Assembly (NCBI GenBank): GCA_026417795.1
Contig: JAOACP010000007.1
Span: 1 to 64,000, forward strand
Reading direction: 5' to 3'
Source: Thermanaerothrix sp.
GTDB lineage: Bacteria; Synergistota; Synergistia; Synergistales; Synergistaceae
Length of the DNA stretch: 64,000 bases
Each line of letters begins with the position of its first letter. Position 1 is the first letter of the stretch. Of the stretch, positions 36,027-45,256 are shown piece by piece. The translations under genes and the position numbers were made by a program. Under the pieces are notes generated by a model. That model was not told the origin of the DNA. It did no database searches and saw nothing but the letters and a program-made list of their open reading frames with translations.

Positions 36027-37307
36027 CTACCTTACCTCCCCTGCTGTCTTAAAGATAACCTCCGCCGCCGCTGCAATAGGCACTTCCTGCTGGGTGCCCT
36101 GCCCCATGTCCTTGAGGGCCACCACGGACTTCTCAAGTTCATTGCGGCCGATTATGCAAACCCACGGGACCTCCTTCTGGGAAGCCAGTTTCATCTGAGC
36201 CTTGAAGGACTTGCCGGAGTAATCCATGTCCGCTTTAACGCCCATGGAGCGAAGCTCCTTCAGGATGCCGGCGGCGGCCAGGCGGACCTCAATGTCCTGG
36301 TCGGCGGCCACCACGAAGACCTGGGTGCTGGGAGCATCTCCGAAGGAACAGCCCTGGCTCTCCATGGTTATTACGATCCGCTCTATGCCGGACGCAAAGC
36401 CAACGCCGGGCACGAAGGGACCCCCTATGGCCTCCGCCAGGTGGTCGTATCGGCCTCCGCCGCAGACCGCGTTCTGGGCGCCCAAGTCCCCGGACAGTAT
36501 CTCGTAGGCGGTCTTGGTGTAGTAATCAAGCCCCCGGACGAGCCTCTTGTCCAGGCTGACCTTGGCCCCCACCGAATCCAATCCTCTGAGGAGGGCGTCA
36601 AAATGCGCCCTGCACTCCTCGCAAAGGTGATCCGTCATGGCAGGGGCTTCCTCGGTCAGCTCCTTGCATGAGGGGTTCTTGCAGTCCAGTATCCTCAAGG
36701 GGTTCCTGGAAAACCTGCCCTGACAGGTCTCGCAGAGCTGACCCAAACGGGGCTCCAGGTAATCGGTCAAGGCCTTCCGGTGCTCCGGACGGCACTTAGG
36801 GCACCCCACCGAGTTAAGAACTACCTCGAGATTGGAAAGCCCAAGCCTGCGATACAACTCCAGGGAAAAGCCTATCACCTCAAGATCCACCAGCGGATCC
36901 TGAGAGCCCAGCGCTTCCACGTCCACCTGCCAGAACTGCCGGTAGCGCCCCTTCTGGGGCCTCTCGTAACGGAACATGGGACCGGCGCTCCAAAGCTTTA
37001 CCGGCTGGGGCTGGTTCTTGAGGTCGTGCTCAAGGTAGGCCCTCACCATGGAGGCGGTCAATTCCGGCCGCAGGGTTATGCTCCTGCCCCCCCGATCAGT
37101 GAAGGTGTACATCTCCTTCTCAACCACGTCGGTGGTGTCACCAATGCCCCGGCAGAACAGCTCCGTGTGCTCGAAGATGGGAAGCTGAACCTCCCGGTAG
37201 CCGAAGTCATCCGCCACATCGCGGCACACCTTAAGGACGTACGCCCACTTCCATGACTCGTCGGGCATGATGTCCTTAGTTCCCCTAGGCGCCCTTATGG
37301 CCTCCAT
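36027..37307 (-). CDS. hisS: Histidyl-tRNA synthetase
   Basis: 426 residues. RAPRGTKDIMPDE opens the protein, motif 2 is FRYERPQKGRYRQFWQVDVE and the histidine motifs LVRGLDYYTKTAYE and GGRYDHL are present. The C-terminal anticodon domain carries VVAADQDIEVRLAA. The ATG at 37307 is preferred over a TTG eight codons earlier since GGGGGG lies about 8 bases upstream. The aspS gene follows with a one-base gap. Confidence 0.96.
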   Translation of the reverse strand: MEAIRAPRGTKDIMPDESWKWAYVLKVCRDVADDFGYREVQLPIFEHTELFCRGIGDTTDVVEKEMYTFTDRGGRSITLRPELTASMVRAYLEHDLKNQPQPVKLWSAGPMFRYERPQKGRYRQFWQVDVEALGSQDPLVDLEVIGFSLELYRRLGLSNLEVVLNSVGCPKCRPEHRKALTDYLEPRLGQLCETCQGRFSRNPLRILDCKNPSCKELTEEAPAMTDHLCEECRAHFDALLRGLDSVGAKVSLDKRLVRGLDYYTKTAYEILSGDLGAQNAVCGGGRYDHLAEAIGGPFVPGVGFASGIERIVITMESQGCSFGDAPSTQVFVVAADQDIEVRLAAAGILKELRSMGVKADMDYSGKSFKAQMKLASQKEVPWVCIIGRNELEKSVVALKDMGQGTQQEVPIAAAAEVIFKTAGEVR

Positions 37308-37402
37308 CTCTAATCCCCCCAAGACTTTCAATTATGAAGACGCGGATCCCTCCCATGAAACAACCCCCTAAAGGGATCCCACAAAAGGCTTATCCTCTCA
37401 TA

Positions 37403-37443
37403 TTACTAAAATGGGGTCCCCCGTGACAACTCACGGGGGACCC
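37403..37443 (-). terminator. Intrinsic terminator after spoVS
   Basis: GGGTCCCCCGTGA pairs with TCACGGGGGACCC around CAAC (37414-37443). On the minus strand it is followed by CATTTTAG. It lies about 114 bp past the spoVS stop and separates it from hisS. Confidence 0.75.
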
Positions 37444-37556
37444 GCGGATGGACAGATGAACCTATTCCCGCCAATCTCCGCGCCTAATGGCCCCTAGCAC
37501 AGCACGCCGTCATGGCTTAAACCCCGCAGAGAAGGGGCTGGGACCCTCGGACAAAT

Positions 37557-37817
37557 TTAACGGGACTCCAGCAGGAACTTGATGGCGGTCCTCTCCTCGT
37601 TGTCTATCTCTATCCTGGCGAAGGCGGGAATGCATATCAGGTCTATCCCGTTAGGGGCCACGTAACCGCGGGCAATGGCTATGGACTTCACCGCCTGGTT
37701 CACCGCCCCGGCGCCCACCGCCTGGACCTCAACGGAACCGGACTCCCGAAGAACCGCCGCTATGGCACCAGCCACGGACTTCGGCTGGGAGTTGCCCGAG
37801 ACCTTAAGAACTTCCAT
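37557..37817 (-). CDS. spoVS: Stage V sporulation protein S family
   Basis: 86 residues matching SpoVS, an Alba-like fold: MEVLKVSGNSQPKSVAGAIAAV, VQAVGAGAVNQAVKSIAIARG, IPAFARIEIDNEERTAIKF. It occurs in spore formers but also in thermophiles and anaerobes that do not sporulate, where it may bind nucleic acid. It is a single gene between hisS and a divergent L,D-transpeptidase. Its role here is unknown. Confidence 0.93.
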   Translation of the reverse strand: MEVLKVSGNSQPKSVAGAIAAVLRESGSVEVQAVGAGAVNQAVKSIAIARGYVAPNGIDLICIPAFARIEIDNEERTAIKFLLESR

Positions 37818-37960
37818 ATCGCTTCCCCTCCCTTAAGTTTGTAGATGTGGCGACCCGCACCCGGCTTAAAGCACATCAAGCGAATCGAAAGGCCTCTTGT
37901 TCACAAAAGGCAACCCCTTAAAGGGGCTTTGAGGATACTATAAACCAAACCGTTGAAAGA

Positions 37961-37969
37961 TGCTATAAT
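37961..37969 (+). promoter_or_regulatory. Extended minus 10 promoter of the L,D-transpeptidase
   Basis: TGCTATAAT at 37961-37969, an extended minus 10 motif about 42 bases before the TTG start. No convincing minus 35 is seen, as is common with extended boxes. Confidence 0.55.
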
Positions 37970-38010
37970 TCCCACTTAAAGACACCTCGCCTCAGGAGGA
38001 GACCCCAAGA

Positions 38011-38784
38011 TTGAGCAAGAAGATAGCTGTCCTTTTAGCCGCGCTGTTTATGATCTCCGCCACAACGGCATGGGGGGCCCCCTTTACCATAAAGAAGGAC
38101 GAGTACTGGATCAAGATCGACAAGTCGAAGTTGAGGCTCTACCTCATGAAGGGGGACGAGCCCCTTAAATCCTTCCCCGTGGCCATAGGCCGAGGCAAGG
38201 GAGACACCAAGAAGGACCGTCTGGACCTCATCACACCTGTGGGGGTCTTCAAGGTCCGCAGAATCCTCCAGGACGCCACAAACCTGGTGTTCGACCCCGC
38301 GTGGTTCAACGAGCCAGGAGAGCCCCAGAAGGGGGTTTACGGGAGCAAGCTCATATCCTTCTACAACCCGTGGCAGATAGCCATTCACGGGACCAACAGC
38401 CCTGGGTCAATAGGCAAGAGGGTGACCCACGGCTGCATAAGGATGCGCAACCGGGACATTGAGAAGCTGGTAACGTACATAGCCCCAGGCACCAAGATAT
38501 GGATAACCCCTGGGGAAACAAAAAACGCAGCCCCACAAAAAGGGGGCAAGGCGGCCGCCCAAAGTCAGGGGAAAGCCAAGATGCCAGGGCTTCCACCCAA
38601 GGGGGCTACCAAGGAAGTGGTAAAGGACAAGCAGGAGGAGGCCAGCGCCTCTCCGTCGGAGTCCTTCACCGCGGCCCCCCAGGACGAAGGATCCGCCGGC
38701 AACGCTCCAGCATCACAGGACCTGCCACAAGGGGCAAAGGACCCGAACAACGCTACCCACAACGAAAAGAAGGAGTACCTGTAG
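38011..38784 (+). CDS. L,D-transpeptidase (ErfK/YbiS family)
   Basis: 257 residues. A signal peptide ends near SATTAWGA, and the catalytic YkuD domain spans about 30-165 with HGTNSPGSIG and THGCIRMRN holding His126, His140 and nucleophile Cys142. It makes 3-3 peptidoglycan cross-links or attaches proteins outside the inner membrane. The last 80 residues are a low-complexity Pro/Ala/Lys/Gln tail. TTG start after CAGGAGGAG. It is the only visible peptidoglycan enzyme in the window. Confidence 0.93.
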   Translation: MSKKIAVLLAALFMISATTAWGAPFTIKKDEYWIKIDKSKLRLYLMKGDEPLKSFPVAIGRGKGDTKKDRLDLITPVGVFKVRRILQDATNLVFDPAWFNEPGEPQKGVYGSKLISFYNPWQIAIHGTNSPGSIGKRVTHGCIRMRNRDIEKLVTYIAPGTKIWITPGETKNAAPQKGGKAAAQSQGKAKMPGLPPKGATKEVVKDKQEEASASPSESFTAAPQDEGSAGNAPASQDLPQGAKDPNNATHNEKKEYL

Positions 38785-38818
38785 CGCCAAGTCAAGGGCG
38801 ATTAGGCGCCTAAGTCCG

Positions 38819-39073
38819 CTAACCCCTGGGCTCCTCCAGCATGGCCTTGACCCGCCGGAGCTCCTCCTCGGTGCGCTCGATGTCCTCTTTGGTCTGGGCT
38901 ATCCAGCGTTGCCTGGTGGCGGGGTCTATTGACTCCGCCTTGGGGTCCGTGGTAAGGAAAGCGAGCTTCTTCCGCTGGATGTTGAGCCAATCGGTCCGCT
39001 TCTTAACGTATGACTCATCGTACTTGAGGTTAAGCAGATCCTCGTCTTCTTCCCTAACGAAGGCTCGGCTCAT
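38819..39073 (-). CDS. Hypothetical small coiled-coil protein
   Basis: 84 residues. The first part (MSRAFVREEDEDLLN) recalls the start of small GreA-like coiled-coil proteins, and the rest is a helix rich in Lys, Glu and Arg (WIAQTKEDIERTEEELRRVKAMLEE). No membrane segment or signal. It is a single gene convergent with the L,D-transpeptidase and divergent from the ornithine decarboxylase. Function is not known. Confidence 0.55.
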   Translation of the reverse strand: MSRAFVREEDEDLLNLKYDESYVKKRTDWLNIQRKKLAFLTTDPKAESIDPATRQRWIAQTKEDIERTEEELRRVKAMLEEPRG

Positions 39074-39253
39074 GTGTGGAACAACCTCCAGTCCTTAACC
39101 ATTTACGTGTCACAGCCTCGGCGGTGGCGCAATCCGCTCGAGAGGTCATATAAATATAGCACCAAATGGGATTGCTCATTAAGGTGTAAGCCATTAAACT
39201 TCTCCAGGGCTCGCCGAAATGAGCGCACAAAAAAGGGGAGGAGAGAGGAAAAT

Positions 39254-40432
39254 TTGAAGACACCCATCTACACCTTTGACCTGGACAGGTACTTCCCTCC
39301 GGACAGGTTCGAGAGGCTTAAGGCCTTCGCCGCCCAGAAGGAGACACCCTGCTTAGTGGTGGACATTTCCAAGGTGGTGGAAAGGTACGAAGAGATAAAA
39401 CGAGAGATGGGCTTTGCAACGTGTTACTACGCCGTGAAGGCCAACCCCCACGACCAGGTGGTCAAGGCCCTTGCGAACCGGGGCAGCCATTTCGACGTGG
39501 CCTCCGTATACGAGCTGGATCAGCTCCTTTCCCTGGGGGTGGAGCCGGAGAGGATAAGCTACGGCAACACCATAAAGAAGGCCCGTGACATAGCCTACGC
39601 ATACTCCAAGGGGGTCCGGGTGTTCGCCACGGATTGCGAGTCGGATCTTAGGAAGATAGCGGACAACGCACCGGGGTCCAAGGTGTTCTACAGGATCCTG
39701 TCGGACTGCAGCGGGGCGGACTGGCCCCTGTCGAGGAAGTTCGGCACCCACCCGGACTCCATATACCGCCTCATAGGGCTGTCCAAGAGGTTGGCGGTTG
39801 AGCCATACGGTCTTTCGTTCCACGTGGGGTCCCAGCAGAGGGACATAGGTCAGTGGGGATTCCTCATATCCACCTGTAAGTACCTCTTCGACTCCGCCAA
39901 GGAGTTCGATGTGGAGCTAAAGATGATCAACCTGGGAGGGGGATTGCCAGCCCAGTACCTGGAACCCACGGCGCCCTTGTCCCTCTACGCCTCTGAGATA
40001 AGGCGCTTCCTCAAGGAGGACTTCGGAGAGCAGCTGCCGGAGATATGGATAGAACCGGGCCGAGGCATGGTGGGCGACGCGGGGATACTGGTCTGCGAGG
40101 TGGTGATGATCTCCAAAAAGTCCCAGACGAACCCTTACAGCTGGGTCTACCTGGACGCCGGCAAGTTCGGGGGACTTATAGAGACCTTGGACGAGGCCAT
40201 AAAGTACCCCATATACGTGGAGAAAAAGGGACCCAGCCAGAAGGTGATACTGGCGGGCCCCACCTGCGACAGCGTGGACATCCTCTACGAGCACTTCAAG
40301 TATGAGCTGCCGGTGAGCCTTGCGGAAGGGGACAGGGTATATTTCCTCACCGCCGGGGCTTACACCGCAAGCTACTGCTCGGTCAACTTCAACGGGTTTC
40401 CCCCCATCAAAACGTACGTATTCGAGGGATAG
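39254..40432 (+). CDS. Ornithine/lysine decarboxylase, PLP fold type III
   Basis: 392 residues of the alanine-racemase-fold decarboxylases. CYYAVKANPH carries the PLP lysine at about residue 62, FHVGSQQ follows, and GPTCDSVDILYE holds the catalytic cysteine. The short ODC-type loop suggests ornithine, perhaps lysine. TTG start at 39254. It would make putrescine or cadaverine. An amino acid ABC importer follows 5 bp later, so uptake and decarboxylation may be linked. Confidence 0.88.
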   Translation: MKTPIYTFDLDRYFPPDRFERLKAFAAQKETPCLVVDISKVVERYEEIKREMGFATCYYAVKANPHDQVVKALANRGSHFDVASVYELDQLLSLGVEPERISYGNTIKKARDIAYAYSKGVRVFATDCESDLRKIADNAPGSKVFYRILSDCSGADWPLSRKFGTHPDSIYRLIGLSKRLAVEPYGLSFHVGSQQRDIGQWGFLISTCKYLFDSAKEFDVELKMINLGGGLPAQYLEPTAPLSLYASEIRRFLKEDFGEQLPEIWIEPGRGMVGDAGILVCEVVMISKKSQTNPYSWVYLDAGKFGGLIETLDEAIKYPIYVEKKGPSQKVILAGPTCDSVDILYEHFKYELPVSLAEGDRVYFLTAGAYTASYCSVNFNGFPPIKTYVFEG

Positions 40433-40437
40433 AAGGG

Positions 40438-41226
40438 ATGAACGGGAAGGCTCAGCCCCTGGTGGTGGTGGAAAACCTCTGCAAGGGATTTGAAGACGGA
40501 GAGGTTCTCAACAACATAAGCCTCACCATAGAGGAAGGGGACCTGGTATCCATAATAGGCCCCTCCGGGTGCGGCAAGTCCACGCTGCTTAGGTGCCTTA
40601 ACTGTCTTGAGATCATGGACCGGGGACGCCTTACGGTGTGCGGACACACGTTGGAACGGGACGGCAGTGAAAGGGGATACGGCAAGGAGACCCTGATGAA
40701 GGCCCACGAGATCCGCAAGGAAGTGGGCATGGTGTTTCAGTCCTTCACGCTTTTCCCCCACAAGACGGTTCTGGAGAACGTTATGTTGGCGCCTATGGTG
40801 GTAAAGGGGGAGGATCGGGAAACGGCGGAGGCCAGGGCTGTAGAGCTGCTCAAGAAGGTAGGCCTTGGGGACAGGATGAACCGCTACCCCTCCACGTTGT
40901 CCGGCGGGCAAACCCAGCGGGCCGCCATAGCCAGGGCCCTGGCCATGAGCCCAAGGGTCATGCTTTACGATGAACCCACATCGGCTTTGGATCCGGAGCT
41001 TGTTGGAGAGGTCCTGCAGGTCATGAGGGACCTGGACGCGGAGGGGATGACCCAGATAATAGTCACCCACGAGATGCGGTTCGCCAAGGAGGCCTCAGAT
41101 TACGTGGTTTTCATGGACCGGGGGGAGATCGTGGAGATAGACGATGGGGAGGTCCTCTTCTCCTCCCCCAAGAACGAGCGCACCAGGGAGTTCCTAAGGC
41201 ACCTGGTGGGGACGGGGATCGCGTGA
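40438..41226 (+). CDS. Polar amino acid ABC transporter, ATP-binding protein
   Basis: 262 residues. Walker A is GPSGCGKST near residue 41, the signature is LSGGQTQRAAIARAL, and Walker B is VMLYDEPTSALDPEL. It is a GlnQ/HisP-type ATPase. Its stop overlaps the start of the next gene by one base, and it follows ornithine decarboxylase by 5 bp. It energises import of a basic or polar amino acid, plausibly ornithine, arginine or lysine given the decarboxylase; that is an inference. Confidence 0.92.
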   Translation: MNGKAQPLVVVENLCKGFEDGEVLNNISLTIEEGDLVSIIGPSGCGKSTLLRCLNCLEIMDRGRLTVCGHTLERDGSERGYGKETLMKAHEIRKEVGMVFQSFTLFPHKTVLENVMLAPMVVKGEDRETAEARAVELLKKVGLGDRMNRYPSTLSGGQTQRAAIARALAMSPRVMLYDEPTSALDPELVGEVLQVMRDLDAEGMTQIIVTHEMRFAKEASDYVVFMDRGEIVEIDDGEVLFSSPKNERTREFLRHLVGTGIA

Positions 41227-42782
41227 TGGGACGCCGCCATCTTAGCTTCCCGCTCCTTGGGATGCTCACCATTATGTTGTGCCTTCTCATACCCTGGGTC
41301 GCGTGGGGGCAGGAGAAGATTTTGCGCTGGGCTGGGGACTCCGAAGGTGGCGTTCCTTTCATGTTCAACGACCCCAAGAACGTGGATCGCCTCATAGGCT
41401 TTGAAGTGGACATCATCGAGGCCGTGGCCAGGGAGATGGGGCGCAAACCGGTTTTCGTCAACAACAGCTGGGACAACCTGATACCGGGGCTGAACAGAAG
41501 GCTCTACGACGTGGCCATAAACGGCCTTGAGGTTACCCCGGAGCACCAGCAGGAGGTGGCCTTCTCCATACCCTACTATCACACCTACCTCCAGATAGCG
41601 GTGCGCCGGGACAACAGGGACATAAAAGCCTTTTCGGACCTCAAGGACAAGACCGTGGGGACCCTTAAACAGTCCTACGCCTACTTCCTCTTGAAGGATC
41701 TTGGCTGCAAGGACATAAGGACCTACATCGTGGAGGCCAACGCCTACGACGACCTGGTGAACGGCCGCCTTGACGCCACGTTGTTCGACGCCCCCATAGC
41801 CATGTACTCCGCGGGGTTCAACCCGGAGGTCAAGTTCGTTGGGGAGCCGGTGGGGAGCATGACATACGCCATAGCGGTGCGCAAGGAGGACAAAAAGCTG
41901 CTGCGGGAGATAAACGCCGCACTGATGAAGCTCAGGGATACCGGGGAGTTAAGGCGTATATACGACCGCTGGAACCTCTGGAATCCGGTGATGGCCAAGG
42001 AGTGGAACGACTTCTCCCCTCCTAAAAGCCCGCCCTATGCCTATAACGACTGGGCAGAGGCCCACAAGCCAAGGTTGTCCTTAAAAGACCGCATCAATCG
42101 GTACCTCAGCTTCCTGCCCACCTTCGGCGAGGCTGCGGTGGTGACCTTGAAGGTGTCGGTATGCGCGATGCTTCTTGCCATGGCGGCGGGGTTCGTGCTG
42201 GCAATCATGAGGGTGTTCGGGCCTAAGTGGGCATCGGCGCTGGCTTTGGGCTACATAGAGGTCATCAGGGGAACGCCGGTGCTGATACAGCTTTTCTTCA
42301 TCTTCTACGGGTTGCCCAACGTTGGGATAAAGCTCTCCCCCTTCATGGCAGGGGTCATAGGCCTGGGGCTCAACTACGCAGCCTATGAGGCAGAGAACTA
42401 CCGGGCGGGACTCCTTGCAGTTCCAAGGGGGCAGATGGAGGCCGCACTGGCGCTTTCCATGACCCGATGGCAGGCGTTAAGGCACGTGGTTATCCCACAG
42501 GCCTTCCGGGTGGTCATACCGCCGGTCACCAACGACTTCATCTCGCTTCTTAAGGACTCGTCGCTGGTGTCCATAATAACCATGGTGGACCTTACCAAGG
42601 CCTACGGCCAGATCGCCGCCACCTACTACGACTACTTCGGGACCGGGATAATGGTGGCCGCCATATACCTACTGCTGGGCCTGCCCTTTGTGAGGCTATC
42701 CCGATGGGCGGAGCGGAAGTTCTCCATCCAGGACAGGGAGAAGCAGCGCCACCACGAACAGATGATGCGGGGCTGGCGCTAA
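41226..42782 (+). CDS. Fused substrate-binding protein and permease of an amino acid ABC importer
   Basis: About 518 residues. A signal or anchor segment (PLLGMLTIMLCLLIPWVAWG) is followed by a periplasmic solute-binding domain (about 30-265; GFEVDIIEAVAREMGRKP, FDAPIAMYSAG). Then comes a permease domain with several helices and the EAA loop MTRWQALRHVVIPQAFRVV near residue 415. Fused binding protein and permease occurs in some PAAT-family systems. With the preceding ATPase it makes a complete importer. TGATG overlap with the upstream gene. Confidence 0.88.
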   Translation: MGRRHLSFPLLGMLTIMLCLLIPWVAWGQEKILRWAGDSEGGVPFMFNDPKNVDRLIGFEVDIIEAVAREMGRKPVFVNNSWDNLIPGLNRRLYDVAINGLEVTPEHQQEVAFSIPYYHTYLQIAVRRDNRDIKAFSDLKDKTVGTLKQSYAYFLLKDLGCKDIRTYIVEANAYDDLVNGRLDATLFDAPIAMYSAGFNPEVKFVGEPVGSMTYAIAVRKEDKKLLREINAALMKLRDTGELRRIYDRWNLWNPVMAKEWNDFSPPKSPPYAYNDWAEAHKPRLSLKDRINRYLSFLPTFGEAAVVTLKVSVCAMLLAMAAGFVLAIMRVFGPKWASALALGYIEVIRGTPVLIQLFFIFYGLPNVGIKLSPFMAGVIGLGLNYAAYEAENYRAGLLAVPRGQMEAALALSMTRWQALRHVVIPQAFRVVIPPVTNDFISLLKDSSLVSIITMVDLTKAYGQIAATYYDYFGTGIMVAAIYLLLGLPFVRLSRWAERKFSIQDREKQRHHEQMMRGWR

Positions 42783-42800
42783 GCAGCGCTAAAAGCTAAA

Positions 42801-42829
42801 AGAAGAGGGGGCCATAAGCCCCCTCTTCT
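42801..42829 (+). terminator. Intrinsic terminator of the decarboxylase-ABC operon
   Basis: AGAAGAGGGGGC pairs with GCCCCCTCTTCT around CATAA, followed by CCTTTATCTT. It lies 18 bases past the permease stop. Confidence 0.85.
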
Positions 42830-42872
42830 CCTTTATCTTGAAACGCGCCAGCGGAGGTCAAGGGAGCAAAAG

Positions 42873-43277
42873 CTAACGGCCTTGCCGCTCCGCCACCTTC
42901 CGCTCCAGGGCGGACACGTGGACCACCGCCCGCTCCTGAGTCCCCTTCGCCACAGGACCATACATGTCGCTGGCGACCATGGAGAAAAACACCCGGTTGC
43001 CTTCCACGCTGTCAAGGGAAACGGTGAAGGCCACGTCCTCCCCCAACACAGCGGGGGCCAGGTTCTCCACGTGGGACATGACCCCAAGCGATATAAGGCC
43101 TTCCGGAAGTTTAGGATCCACCAGCTCAACCGCCAACTGGGTCATGGTCTCAAGACATGCGGCGGTGGAAAGGAACTCCTCCAGCGCCTTGGACTTATTG
43201 CCCACCGTATCGGAGGTGGACACCTTCTTCACCAGTTTCTTTACGCTGCCCAGCGGCAGAAGATCTTTCAGGTCCAT
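42873..43277 (-). CDS. Hotdog-fold thioesterase, FlK-like
   Basis: 134 residues resembling fluoroacetyl-CoA thioesterase FlK. LSTAACLETMTQLAVELVDPKLPEG near residue 36 and SLGVMSHVENLAPAVLGEDV near 62 are characteristic, with His69 in SHVENLAP. The central strand set VAFTVSLDSVEGNRVFFSM completes the fold. FlK relatives hydrolyse various acyl-CoAs. It is followed by a 35-bp gap to an amidohydrolase gene in the same direction. Substrate unknown. Confidence 0.8.
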   Translation of the reverse strand: MDLKDLLPLGSVKKLVKKVSTSDTVGNKSKALEEFLSTAACLETMTQLAVELVDPKLPEGLISLGVMSHVENLAPAVLGEDVAFTVSLDSVEGNRVFFSMVASDMYGPVAKGTQERAVVHVSALERKVAERQGR

Positions 43278-43312
43278 AGCATCACCCCCTTTAACTTTAT
43301 CCTTTTATTTTA

Positions 43313-44539
43313 TCACAACACATCCCAACTCGACGTAATCTCTCTGATGCGCTCCTCCACCGCCTCAAGGTTCATTGTCAAAAGCTTGCCTTGGGACACC
43401 ACCTTGCGTCCCCCTACGAATACATCTAGAACCTGCCTGCCGTTCATAACCTTAAGGTCCCCCATGGCGCCCACCTCCATGGACCCCACAGTTCCACACC
43501 TCATGTTGAAGGGCATCGGCGGAACCGACACCCCGAAGCGTTCAAGGGCGAAATCCCGCTCCTCCTGGATGCTGAGGCCATAGTTGCTGGCCTCGCCGTC
43601 GGTACCGAGGTAAAGCGGAACGCCCCTTTCAAGGAAGCCCGGCAAGTCAGGGGTACCCACCTTCATTCGGTGGTTCATCCTAAGGTTCAATACCACCGAG
43701 GCCCCCATTTGGACGAGCAGGTCCTTCTCCTCCTGGGACAACCATATGCAATCGGAGAGCAAAAGTCTTACGGGGCCAGTTCTCTCCAAAAGCCGGGCCA
43801 ACACGAACACGGGCCGCTCCCCATAGAGGTCAAGGCACAGGTCCACATCTCCCTTGTCCTCGGAAAGGTGGAACTGTAGGGGCGAATCAAGCTCTACGGC
43901 GAGCTCCAACCCCCTTGTTATGGCGCCCAACGTGTTGGCGTGAAAGCTGTGAAGGGAAGGGACGATCTGCACCCCAGGAAGGCCCTTGAACTCCTCCATG
44001 AGGGATATTAGATGGTTCTCGTAATAGGGGCCCTCGAAGTAGCTCTCCTGAGAAGCCCGCTTATTAGGGTACGCGTCCTCGGACAGCAGGTCGTAATTCA
44101 TCCTTCCGAACAGGATCCTGATGCCCGAATCCAGCGCGGCTCTTATGACCTCTCGGTCAAGGGCGTTGCCCATGCGGTTGTGGCAGTAAAAGGAAACCGC
44201 AACGGAGGTTATTCCGTTCAGCAGCATGCGGCCAAAGGCCCTGCAGCAGCTTAGGTAAACAAGCTCAGGGGTCATGTGGACGCTGTGAGCGTATATGGTC
44301 CTCCTGCACCAAGTTGGAAGGTCCCACCCCTCCTGAACCACGTGGGCGTAAACGGACTGCTCCGGATGGCTGTGGCCGTTGAAATCCCCTGCCGTCACGG
44401 AAAACCCACATTGGTAGTCCTCGATCCTCTCCGCCGCGGAGTTCACCGCAAGGGCCTCCGATGGATCCGAAAGGACGCCGTCCTTCACCGCCGCCACAGG
44501 CTTTCCATCAATCCTTATCAAAACGTCCGATCCCAACAC
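43313..44539 (-). CDS. Amidohydrolase, SsnA-like, with an altered metal ligand
   Basis: About 408 residues. The protein follows the chlorohydrolase/cytosine-deaminase fold: FNGHSHPEQ gives HxH, LQFHLSED gives the third His, and GTDGEASN the late Asp. In the fourth metal-ligand position, where relatives have LAHCVHL, it reads LSDCIWL, so the second His is replaced by Asp. SsnA-like proteins act on guanine or related aminohydrolase substrates, often with dihydropyrimidinase neighbours. I chose the GTG at 44539, after GGAGG. Function and activity are uncertain. Confidence 0.72.
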   Translation of the reverse strand: MLGSDVLIRIDGKPVAAVKDGVLSDPSEALAVNSAAERIEDYQCGFSVTAGDFNGHSHPEQSVYAHVVQEGWDLPTWCRRTIYAHSVHMTPELVYLSCCRAFGRMLLNGITSVAVSFYCHNRMGNALDREVIRAALDSGIRILFGRMNYDLLSEDAYPNKRASQESYFEGPYYENHLISLMEEFKGLPGVQIVPSLHSFHANTLGAITRGLELAVELDSPLQFHLSEDKGDVDLCLDLYGERPVFVLARLLERTGPVRLLLSDCIWLSQEEKDLLVQMGASVVLNLRMNHRMKVGTPDLPGFLERGVPLYLGTDGEASNYGLSIQEERDFALERFGVSVPPMPFNMRCGTVGSMEVGAMGDLKVMNGRQVLDVFVGGRKVVSQGKLLTMNLEAVEERIREITSSWDVL

Positions 44540-44638
44540 CCCACACCTCCACAACCCCGCGCCAAAAGCAGGAGCGGTAAAGTCCTGTCCATTTTATGAT
44601 AAACTCCTGGTTGCTGAATTAAGGAGGTCTGGTAAATC

Positions 44639-45256
44639 GTGATCCTATGGAACATATTCGAAGCCTTGGGCACCGTGGCCTTCGCAGCTTCCGGGGCGCT
44701 TACGGGGATAAAGAGGGGTTTTGACCTTTTTGGGGTTTGCGTGCTGGGGCTTGTAACCGCGGTGGGGGGAGGCATAACCAGGGACCTTTTGTCCGGCAAT
44801 CTACCCCCTCTGGCGCTGAAGGACCCACATTACTGCCTCATGGCCGTTGCAACTTCGGTTCTAGTATTTGTCAAACCCATTCCGGTTCTCAAAATGGACA
44901 AGACCATAGCCCTCATGGACGCGGTGGGCCTTGGGGCCTTCTCTGCCGTGGGGGGGATGCTGGCCATAAACATGGGGTTCCAAAGCTTCTTCACCGTAAC
45001 CGCCCTCGGGGTCATAACCGCCGCAGGGGGCGGTATCTTAAGGGATGTGCTTTCTAGCTCAACTCCCCTCATATTCCGCCGGGAGGTCTACGCTGTAGCG
45101 GCGCTTATGGGATCTGCCACACTCCTGCCAATAACCAGGGCACTGTCCGCAGAACATGCCATGTACGCGTGCATGATAATAACCACCGCCTCGAGGATAT
45201 ACTGCCTCAACAAGGGGATACACCTGCCCTCAGGGAGGCCAGGACGGAGGCCATGA
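44639..45256 (+). CDS. TRIC/YicG family channel (UPF0126)
   Basis: 205 residues, six or so hydrophobic segments. The two-repeat UPF0126 pattern is clear: ASGALTGIKRGFDLFGV with GGGITRDLLSG in repeat one and GAFSAVGGMLAINMG with GGGILRDVLSSSTP in repeat two. This family is related to trimeric intracellular cation channels, and members may conduct potassium. GTG start. Its stop overlaps the ATG of the rRNA methyltransferase gene (ATGA). Confidence 0.9.
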   Translation: MILWNIFEALGTVAFAASGALTGIKRGFDLFGVCVLGLVTAVGGGITRDLLSGNLPPLALKDPHYCLMAVATSVLVFVKPIPVLKMDKTIALMDAVGLGAFSAVGGMLAINMGFQSFFTVTALGVITAAGGGILRDVLSSSTPLIFRREVYAVAALMGSATLLPITRALSAEHAMYACMIITTASRIYCLNKGIHLPSGRPGRRP

